Source: Euphorbia lathyris (Eukaryota > Streptophyta > Magnoliopsida > Malpighiales > Euphorbiaceae). From it: a DNA stretch of 64,000 nt. The stretch covers positions 20,410,001 through 20,474,000 of the forward strand of contig NC_088913.1 of NCBI RefSeq assembly GCF_963576675.1. The letters run 5' to 3'. The notes beneath the pieces are model-generated. The model worked only from the letters and a program-made list of their open reading frames with translations, had not been told where the DNA came from and ran no database searches. Positions within the stretch are counted from its first letter, which is position 1. The number at the start of each line of letters is the position of its first letter. This document shows, piece by piece, positions 55,597-64,000 of the stretch. The translations under genes were made by a program, and so were the position numbers.

Positions 55597-57458
55597 ATGG
55601 AGGTAACTGATCCAAGCATGAGGCAACTCACAGATTTCTTCATGAGGAGATGTTTGACGGGCAATCATTTTACTAAGGAGCAACCTTGGATTGTTCCAAA
55701 TCAAAGATTTGGATTTTATCCATTTTCTAAAACAATGTTTCTGTTGTATTTAGGTTTTTTCTCCTTCCTTTTTTTTCTTTGTTTCTTCCCTTCTGCTTAA
55801 ATTTTATGTTTTTAATTCTTTTATATTATTGATGGTTTTTTTTCTTTTGTGAATATTTAACTTTTACAAATATTTTGCAAACTAAATTTATGTCTCAATG
55901 TCTCAATTTGATGCACACTCACTCTCAAATTGATTTATTAATAAGAAATAGGATTTAATCCTATCTATCGCCACTCACTCACAATAACAGTAGTTAATAT
56001 CATTAGAAATAGGATTTGTATGAAAATGATATGTATTTAAATTTAAAATAGCAAATAATTATAAGAATTTGAAATTATGAGACAAATAGATAAATCAAAC
56101 ATCAGTAAACAATAATATAGAATCTCATATTCATGAGTATAAATATCCCTAACGTGTCACGTTTCTTAAGATCCTTCATCAGCCTCACAATTATATCAAT
56201 CGTTTACACCAAATCTGCAAGATCATTGAGAAGAAATATAATGAATATAGAAGAAGAATAAAGATCTCAGTTTAATATGAAACAACAACTGAATTTACAC
56301 GAATAAATATTGGAAAATGTTCACGAGATGGAATTAAGATTTGATCAGTGGCCAAGAATCTTTCATAAAAAAAATATAAAAAGAAGATGGAAGTTATGAC
56401 ATTCAACCAAATTGATAATAAAAAGTTTAAAAAGTAGTTAAATAATGAGCAATGTCAACTAAATGCTCCCTTCTTATATCTAGATTCAGTCCCATACCCT
56501 GCACTCCTGATAATAATTGAGCTCATTTTCTGAAACATATGAATAACAATTCTAACAGCAGTGTACAAAATGTCAAAATATGAACTATAGTTGCCTTAGT
56601 TTTTAACTTCTAACTGTTCTATGTCCTTTCCTATTAAAAGTTTGATGTGCACTAACCTTAGAGAAACAAAAAGTATAAAGAAAATACCACACCATTTCAA
56701 TTTATAAGATCATGAAATGCACATCTTCAAATTCAAACATTGGAACAACCAAAAACTATGGGTGGAACAATTCTTAATTATTTGCTATTTAAATTTCATA
56801 CATATCATTTAGAACTCTAGTGTGTATTAATGTGTATATATTAATTTCAGAGACTGCAGCAGCTGTGATAGATCTGGATTCTAGTAGCTCTTCTTCGCCA
56901 ACTGCTACTGTGGCACCACTTGATGATGATTTTGTGGTAGATGGCTGTGATTCAGTCTCAGAGAGTGCAGCTGTGACAGATGATTTTGTAAATCTGGATC
57001 CAAGTTTGATGGCTTCACCAACTGCTGCTTTGGCACCACTTCCTTATGATCCTTTAATGGCTTCTGGTAGCTCTTCTTCGCCAACTGCAGCTGTTATGGT
57101 TCCTGTATCTGAATTTGAGGCTGAGCTGCCAGAGGTTGTACAAACTGAGCCTGAGTATGTAGCACCTGTGTTCACCACAGAGAATTTAGCAGAAGCCATG
57201 CCCAAAGAAAAGGGAGAAGTAGATGCTCTACTGCTTGAAGGGGAAACTGGCCATGAAGTCTCCAGCTTAGTTGAAACTAAGATTGAGGACTTGAGCTCTC
57301 AACTACAAACTCAGGGGGCAGAGCACCATCTCAGCCATGTGATCTCCAAACCTGCTACGGCTCGAGAAAAGGATGTCCAATTGGTGATGACTCAAGCTGC
57401 ACTTACCGGGTCTAAGAAAAACAAGAAGAAGAAGAAGAACTACCGATCCAATTGGTGA
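55597..57458 (+). CDS. Two-exon gene, acidic Ser/Ala/Pro-rich protein with basic tail, function unknown
   Basis: Exon 1, 55597-55753; exon 2, 56851-57458, joined by a GT-AG intron in matching phase; 765 nt, 254 residues. The upstream TATA box supports transcription from here. Exon 1 encodes PSMRQLTDFFMRRC and a short aromatic stretch. Exon 2 is low-complexity: two or three SSSSPTAAVxP-like repeats with acidic spacers, then a Glu-rich segment and a Lys-rich C-terminus (KKNKKKKK) that could be nuclear localising. I do not recognise a domain. An alternative is that exon 2 begins with the in-frame ATG at 56820 or that exon 1 splices elsewhere. Duplicated ATCCAATTGGTGATGA-like sequence spans the stop codon. 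Confidence 0.5.
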
Positions 57459-58420
57459 TGAGATAATTACCAATTGATAGTATCTGCAACATGAGTTTAT
57501 GGGTCCATGAATGAATTCTGTACACTTTGGTGTGATCATTTGTACCTGTAGTATTTATAGGTCCCAAATCAGTTCTATTTTAGCGATTTAGCACCGAATT
57601 ATGATTATCTATTTTTATTTTTAGTGCCAATAAATTATGATTATCAAATTAGTTAACTCATGTGAATATCCTAAACCATAGTTATTAAACTGTGAACATC
57701 CTAAATAATCGTTATAGCATCTGAAACATGGTAAACTATTGTTATTTATCCTTTTCAGTAACTTTTTCGTGTTTCTTTATCCATTTCTGAAACAAAAACT
57801 CCTGAATACCAGTGCCACACATTTTCGTGGGCATTCTGTAATACAGAAAATAGGAATGCCTTTCTAATTTTCATAAATGTTAATGATAGTTTCTATTCTT
57901 TAATTTCTAATTATCCTTAAATTCTCCTCACCTTTGTAAGTACTGTAGAATATAAGTACTAATTTTATATTGATTTAATTTAGATACACTAATTAACTTA
58001 TTTTGTAGAAACATTAAGTCCATTGGGTAAGAATTTGAAGAAACATTAAAAGACAAGCTTACTTGAATGAAGTATCTCAAAGGAATGATTCAGTTGTCTT
58101 TACAACTATTGGAGCTTTTGTAATCCTTCCACCTTTCATTATCTCAGGGTCTTAACTGTTCAGTTTTCACCATTATTTCATGTTTAGTGTCTAAATGTGA
58201 GAACAAAAGATTAACCATTGTAAAGGAAATGAAAAAAATAGTCCAACTCATTGACGAATCCATAATTCAGTGATAACATGTGCTTGTGGTAGTCTCTCAT
58301 GATTTATAGATACTATAATTTGATATTTTTTGGGTATTTTTACATAAAAAATTAAAACTTCATACACAATTTTCATAAAATTTTCGGTGTTTTTCAGCGA
58401 CCATTGGATGCTCAAACCCC
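57459..58420. other. AT-rich intergenic DNA
   Basis: 3' flank of the preceding gene; nothing else recognised. Confidence 0.5.
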
Positions 58421-58425
58421 CCAAG

Positions 58426-58670
58426 TGTTGGGCTTATGGAGACTAAAATATATAGGCCCAACTGAAGCGATCAGGGTTTCAGACGGTTAGGGTTTCAGTA
58501 GTATAAATGTAACCTCTTTCTCTGTAATCCGCATCTCATTCATTATAGTGAAATATCCTGGCTTGGTAGTGCCCCCAGACGTAGTCATTCTAATCGAGTG
58601 GCGAACTGGGTTAACAATTCTTGTGTGTTTGCTTATTTTTCGTTTATCGTAATTTCAATTATTCCTAACA
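58426..58670. repeat. Short solo LTR (245 bp)
   Basis: TGTTGGGC to CCTAACA, flanked by the perfect 5-bp duplication CCAAG (58421-58425 and 58671-58675). GTATAAATG near 58501 and the block TAGTGAAATATCCTGG look like the promoter and R/U5 part of a small Ty1/copia LTR. No internal region, so it is a product of LTR-LTR recombination. Confidence 0.88.
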
Positions 58671-58675
58671 CCAAG

Positions 58676-58995
58676 ATCCGACCCAATTCACACTCTATAG
58701 TCTACACTGCTTCCTCCATTATGTTCATTTCTCATCCACATTAGTTGATATTTCACCGACTTTGATAGGTCAGAAAAAAAGATATTAACAAATAATAAGT
58801 TAAGGGACAGAGAATAATACTTTGGATAGACCATGAGACAAATGTTCCTAATTAATACTTAAATTGAAAATATCAATATTTTAGATAATCAGGTAACTAA
58901 TAGTGTCGTAAGCCTACTTGAAATGACTACCTTGTTGGCAAGTGATTATCAAGAGCAATTTTACCCCAAATGTTTTGTAAATTGGTCCAATTTTA
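58676..58995. other. Intergenic DNA with MITE arm
   Basis: The end of this stretch (GCAATTTTACCCC...GGTCCAATTTTACAC) is similar to the inverted repeats of the 36626 MITE and is inverted near 60755-60840. Confidence 0.45.
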
Positions 58996-59260
58996 CACTA
59001 CAAGAAAACTGTTAGTTAGCTACCGCAATTTTGGTAGCTGATGCGGTAGCTAAAGCAGTTCACTGACTGAATTTAGCGGTTTACCGACCAAAAGAATTCA
59101 GTCGATAAATCCCTAGTCGTTGAAGAAACACCGACTATTTTCTGACGATAGTCGCTGACTTTACCGACTGTTCAATCGTTGAGTAGTCGCAACGTTTACC
59201 AATCATATTTGCGACTAAAAATAGTCGCTAATGGGCGAGATCTACCCATTATCTGATCGC
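58996..59260 (+). mobile_element. CACTA (En/Spm) transposon terminus
   Basis: CACTACAAGAAAAC is the canonical CACTA end. It is followed by subterminal short motifs (ACCGACTG, GTCGCTGAC, TAGCGGTTTACCGAC) in both orientations. The matching opposite end was not found, so the copy is truncated or its other end has decayed. Confidence 0.75.
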
Positions 59261-59649
59261 TTTACCGACAGAAAATTTGTCCTTAATTTAGAAAAAATTT
59301 CTTACTGATCTTATAGGTTGGATGACAAATCCCATCATAATGTACTGGATAATTTTTTTTATTTAATTGTAGTTAATAATTGTAATTACAATTAGGATTA
59401 TTACATACAATTAAAACCATATTTTAACCTTCACAATAAATTAACCACAACATACAGTAAACAATATTTATGAAAACAAGAAATATATTTAGAAAGAAAT
59501 AATATTTGATGCTTACATGTATCAACATATATAATGTAATTCACAAGATTTCATAATCTAGATTAACCTAATATGTGAGGTCAAAATTCTATACCATAAA
59601 AAGGTTAACCTATAAAATTATGTCAAAATATATAAGAGTTAGATTAACT

Positions 59650-59795
59650 TGTCTCTAGAGTCGCCTAAAGACTCGGTATTTTGAAGTTTGCTAATAGATG
59701 ACACTATTTGTATCTTCAACTCTGTCGATCGCTCCTGAAGTTGAATCACATCACCTTTTGTCAATCGCTCTTGTATCCCCAACTTCTGTAAATCG
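59650..59795 (-). pseudogene. Possible CACTA transposase-associated coding relic
   Basis: About 48 open codons on the minus strand with helical composition (LQKLGIQERLTKGDVIQLQE and a Glu/Lys/Ile-rich continuation). Its position inside a CACTA-type element suggests the C-terminus of an element protein; the assignment is weak. Confidence 0.35.
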
Positions 59796-59799
59796 CTCA

Positions 59800-61705
59800 T
59801 CTTTTACTTTCTAGGATACCTGTCTCATAATTTGCAAAGCAGCTAATAAATTTGTTCTGTCTGCATTGAACTGATTGCAAGAAGAGAAACAAGCAGCATC
59901 AATGACAGCAACCCTAATAAATAAGGAACCATATACTTAAGAGCTTATAAAGCTTTATAAAGTCACAATTTTCCTAAAGCATGGACAATCTGTTATCTGA
60001 TCTCCCGGTAAAAACAATATGCAACCAAAAGAGGAGCATGATAAATGACTATAAATCCCAGTATCAACATAACAGAAAAAGCGTCATCTATTAGCAAACT
60101 TAAAATTCAAAGAAACAGAGCATTGCTTAAATATATAGCAACCTCAACTATATTTGACAACTCCGATCATGTTTGGACTTAGATGTAAAGGTAAACTAAC
60201 CAAATAAATAATTCCCCTACTCACTAGTCAGTCAACTACATTACCCATTACCCAATATAAAGTCTGGAATAAATATAACTTGTCCTATAAATAAACCCAA
60301 CATAGCTTTCCATTTTATTGGATCGCAGACATAATAAATTATAGGACAAAGATACAATTACCTTAATATGGCATCTAATTCGAAACAGAAACATTAAGAG
60401 ACGGTCAATCGACCAACTTCATCATCGTAATCCAGTTAGTTCATGCCCCCCTCCATGGAGTCGCAACATAATACGTCAATCTAAACCAAGTTTATGCAAA
60501 TTTGATGGAAATATGAATTAGCAAATAAAAATCACAAGCCTTTTTTTGACATTCACTTCCCCAAAACAAAAATGCATATTAAAGTTTCAACATGAATTAT
60601 TCCCTCATTTCATAGAAATAGGACATGCAAACACCCAGACCCAATATTGAAACATGCAAACACCATCAACGAATATGAATAGTAACTAATAACCATAGAA
60701 ATAGGAAAAAAAAAATTACTCACAATGTGTCTTGTTGGCCTATCGTAAGTTCACAACTTGAAAACATTAGAGGTGTAATTGTACCACTTACAACATTAGA
60801 GCTAAATTTTACTATTGGCCGCTAAAGTTGGAGGCATTTTTATACTTTATATCTTAAGAAATATTATATCTCAAAACAACATAATTATAGGTAATAATTA
60901 AGGTAATGAATCTGATAAATTAATTCGGGATACGGTACAAAACTAGTCGTATAGTTATTAGGAATAATAAATTTAGACGTCACTTAAAACATGTTATTGA
61001 TGAAGTAATTTTATATGTCCATTGAAACAATGTGATAATTTAACGTCGTTACTCATTCAGACCGTGTTTGTTAACGGAAAGTAACACAAGGTACATCTAT
61101 GTAAACTTTTAAATCACATAGTTTATATTTGAAAATGATCCAAACCACACGATTTATTCGTAAACTCTTCCCTTAACTCTATAACACAAGGTTTATCTCA
61201 GCCCAAAGAAGAAAAAACCTAAAATTGCATTCTTGTATCAAAAAATCCAAAAAGATAATAAGAAAGAAAACGAAAATTGGGATGGGAACTATTTAAACTC
61301 CCTAGATTGAGAGGAAGAGCAAGACAAAATTCAATGAGGTAAGAGAAAGAGATGAAGATAGAAGGGAGAGGTAAAATATGGAGAGAAAAGTCAATCCATT
61401 GAAGAGAGACTCAAATGTTAAAAAGTTGAGTCAAAGGTTAATAGTAACCATATATGTAACAAAGTGTAAAATTTAGTGATTTTTATATTACGTTTTGAAG
61501 TCAAATACTTATATCATAAAAGTCAGTAAAGCTTAGTGGTCGTTGCTATAATTTACCTTGTTAAATGGCAAGCAAATAGAGTGACAGATAGTTCAGATTG
61601 CTTATTTACCTCTCTCTTTTTCCTTGTTTGTCTTTTCATTTTTTAAAGATAGTGTTTTGGGTGTTTTAGTTTTGGATTTATCCTCTAATCTCATTCATCA
61701 ACCCC
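59800..61705. other. AT-rich intergenic DNA
   Basis: Includes the inverted MITE arm at about 60755-60840. No gene recognised. Confidence 0.5.
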
Positions 61706-61706
61706 T

Positions 61707-62635
61707 TAGACCATCTTCAATCATACTTCATAATGTATTTTTAGAGTAAAATTGCACTTTAATGGTACTCTAAAACCTTACTCTATTTTTAGAGTAAGGC
61801 TTTTGATACTCTATATTTAAAGTATCAAAATGTCTTATTCTATTTTTATAGTAAGGTTTAATGATTGTTTAAAAATAAAAATATCATTTAATATAATTTT
61901 TTTTGCTAAATCAAAAAAAATATTATTTAATATAATAAATGTATGTAAAATTAATATGATAATAATAAAATATTATTTGTTAATAGAAATTGATAACATC
62001 GAGATATTATCCAAGGGATCAAAGAGGATACTTGCCAAAACGACCGCGTATTGGGCCGGTCTGAGAAGCGATGGCGTATCAAGGAAGTCACCCGAATGGC
62101 GTATCACCTGGACTCCGCCACGTGAGGTCCGTAGTCAAACCTATGGGAGACCCGCCATCATGCCACGATCCGCCCGCTGAACGATTGAGTTGATTCCCAA
62201 TAAAGGCAGTTAATGGTCCTTTAATGAGCTAACGGCCAAGCTTAAAGGAGATCCATAACCGCCATTAATGAGGCATTAATGGAGACTTTTTGGTTACTGG
62301 AAGTTACGATCACAAGACTATAAATAGCTTGCATCCCAAGCTATTGAGGTACACAGACTCTCTCTCTCAAACCCTACCTTGTCAATATAGTTTATTCTCC
62401 ATTTCCATATTGACTTTGGTATCGGAGCTTCCCCCCGTCGAACCCAACGACGCCCCCACATGGAAGGAAGCTAATCGGAAATTCACCACTGGTTATCAGA
62501 AATAATCATTTTAGAGTTGTAAATAAAGTAGATGGTTGGAGAAGTGTTACTGTATAGTAACTCTATAATTGAAGATAGAGTAGGAAAAACTAGGATTGAA
62601 ATAGAAAAAAAATATAGTATATGGTTGGAAAAGTT
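61707..62635. mobile_element. Possible MITE interrupted by a solo LTR
   Basis: ACCATCTTCAATCATA near 61710 and TATATGGTTGGAAAAG near 62618 are roughly inverted; TTTTAGAGTA motifs recur on both sides of the solo LTR. Confidence 0.35.
61991..62498. repeat. Solo LTR related to the Tat-like element
   Basis: TGATAACATCGAGATATTAT at the left and TGGTTATCA at the right, flanked by the perfect duplication GAAAT (61986-61990 and 62499-62503). Length 508 bp. Shared blocks with the 468-bp LTR include GACTATAAATAGC and CCTTGTCAATA. It belongs to the same family but is clearly diverged. Confidence 0.92.
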
Positions 62636-62925
62636 GAAATATGGATAAGGATAAAAGATAAAAATAAAATAAAAAAAATAAGCAGCAGATAATTGAGAAT
62701 TATTATTCCATTTTTGTTTTGTGAGATAGGGATAAAGATAAAATGATATTGATTTGAGGGATAAAATACTTTTTCATCTCATTAAAATTGCAGGAGTTTA
62801 TTTCACCCCTTATACCACTCTCTCCTGGGTATAAGATTTGGGGGATAAAAAGTTTATCACTTCCTTATCTCATTGTTCTATCCTTAAAACAAACATGAGA
62901 TAATTGACCCTTGAATTTTTTTATC
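62504..62925. other. AT-rich intergenic DNA
   Basis: Nothing else recognised. Confidence 0.5.
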
Positions 62926-62933
62926 CCTATCAC

Positions 62934-63752
62934 TAGGGCTGTAAATGAGCCGAGTCGCTCGATAAAAGCTCGGTTCGATTTTTTAATGAGCCGCTCGTGA
63001 GCACGATTTTCAGGCTCGGTTTGTAAACGAGTCGAGCTTGAGCAGATCAAAGCTCGGCTCGAAAGCTCGTGAGCAAGCTCGATTAGAGGCTCGTGAACAA
63101 GTTCACGAACAAGCTCGATAAAATCTCGTGAACTAACTCAATTATAATATTTAGATATTTAAAAAAATAAAGTTTAGTAACGGAGGGTAATATGTAATAT
63201 GGAAGGGTTTAATTGAACTTTATTTAAAACACTATGGCTTATTAGAATCAGAGGGGTTAATTGGACGAAATAAAATAAAAGAGGTTAGTTTTAAAAACAA
63301 TGATAAAATTTGGGGTCAAACTGAAAATGCAGGATATAAATTTGGATTTTAGGGGTTTTGACCTCATTTTGTATCGAGAACAGCCACCCACCTCCTTCTC
63401 TTCCATGTCTCCATCCATGACTTCCGATGATTCCTGCCTCTCTATCTCCGGCTATCTCTCTCTCTCCGTCCACCTCTCTCTCTATCTCCGGCTACCTCTC
63501 TCTCTCCGTCCGCCTCTCTCTCTCTCTCTCTCTTCGTCCGCCTCTCTCTCTCTCCTGTTTGTGAGCAAGCTCGTGAGATCGATAAATGAGTTCGGCTCGT
63601 GAGCAGCTCGTGAACAATCGAGCTGCTAAACGAGCCGAGCTCGAATAGCAAATTGAGCTCGAATCGCGTTCGAAGCTCGGCTCGAGCTCGATAAGAAACT
63701 ATCGAGCCGAGTTCAAGCAGGCCAAAATTCGGCTCGACTCGTTTACAGCCTA
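62934..63752. mobile_element. hAT-type non-autonomous element (819 bp) with perfect 8-bp duplication
   Basis: CCTATCAC at 62926-62933 and 63753-63760. Ends TAGGGCTGTAAATGAG and CTCGTTTACAGCCTA. Subterminal regions carry GAGCTCG/CGAGCC motifs as in the 34027 element. The interior holds a CT-rich minisatellite. No transposase. Confidence 0.9.
63446..63562. repeat. CT-rich minisatellite inside the hAT element
   Basis: Units such as CTCTCTCTCCGTCCGCC and CTATCTCCGGCTA repeat about five times. Confidence 0.85.
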
Positions 63753-63760
63753 CCTATCAC

Positions 63761-64000
63761 ACCTCATTTATCCTTCATACCACATGGTCTCATAAGGTTT
63801 TCTATTTCCTTTCCACTTTCTTACTGACTTGAACTTTTACCGTTTTTATAAAATTCTATTTTAATCTTCATTTTACTTTTTAATTTTTATCTGGTGAATA
63901 TATTTATTTATTTTTCTTATTTTTAATCTTTGGATTAATTTCAATTTTTTTTACTTATATATTTTTAATTTTTTTTTCAAAAAATATAATTAACTAAATT
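63761..64000. other. AT-rich flank to window end
   Basis: Nothing recognised. Confidence 0.5.

Noticed and set aside
63300..63651. Frames on both strands near the CT-rich repeat
   Set aside because: Translations of the CT minisatellite inside the hAT element.

Overview
The window is about 64 kb of nuclear DNA from a flowering plant, most likely a eudicot. The evidence is GT-AG introns in AT-rich DNA, a plant amino acid permease gene, a gene with a plastid-type presequence, and abundant plant LTR retrotransposons (Athila, Sirevirus-like and Tat lineages) with many hAT, Mutator-like, Tourist and mariner-like MITEs. No prokaryotic features, CRISPR, rRNA or tRNA genes were seen.

Positions 1-33496 are a four-level nest of LTR retrotransposons. 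The outermost, copia2 (28291-33496, minus), is a Sirevirus-like element whose other half must lie beyond the left edge. An Athila-type Ty3/gypsy element (1-9453 plus 27081-28290, plus strand) sits in it. The Athila 3' LTR is split by a complete 11.8-kb Sirevirus-like element, copia1 (9454-27075, minus, TSD GTCAA). One LTR of copia1 is in turn split by a 5.8-kb Tat-lineage gypsy element (10572-16351, plus, TSD ACTTC). LTR divergence fits this order: 4 differences in 468 bp for the Tat-like element and roughly 2% for copia1.

The Athila element is the most unusual part. Downstream of a broken pol it carries two tandem, homologous and uninterrupted post-pol ORFs (4573-5457 and 6563-7750). Each is preceded by a promoter-like cassette: a CpG-rich palindrome, a long hairpin and a TATA-like box. 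The same cassette occurs in the element's own LTR. The three hairpins show compensatory base changes. A separate array of four small hairpins (8591-8852) lies before the 3' LTR. The post-pol ORFs also resemble the N-terminal domain of the env-like ORF of the unrelated copia1.

Positions 33497-64000 are gene-containing DNA with many small transposons. A seven-exon amino acid permease gene (36097-41209, minus) gives 454 codons, and a 174-bp MITE touches one of its splice donors. A four-exon gene (49703-52296, minus) encodes a 218-residue predicted plastid membrane protein of unknown function. A two-exon gene (55597-57458, plus; 254 residues, function unknown) has a good TATA box. Between them are hAT, Mutator-like, Tourist, mariner-like and CACTA pieces, a 1.7-kb foldback element, LINE RNase H relics, an old Ogre-like LTR with a tRNA-Arg primer site, and two solo LTRs with perfect target duplications.
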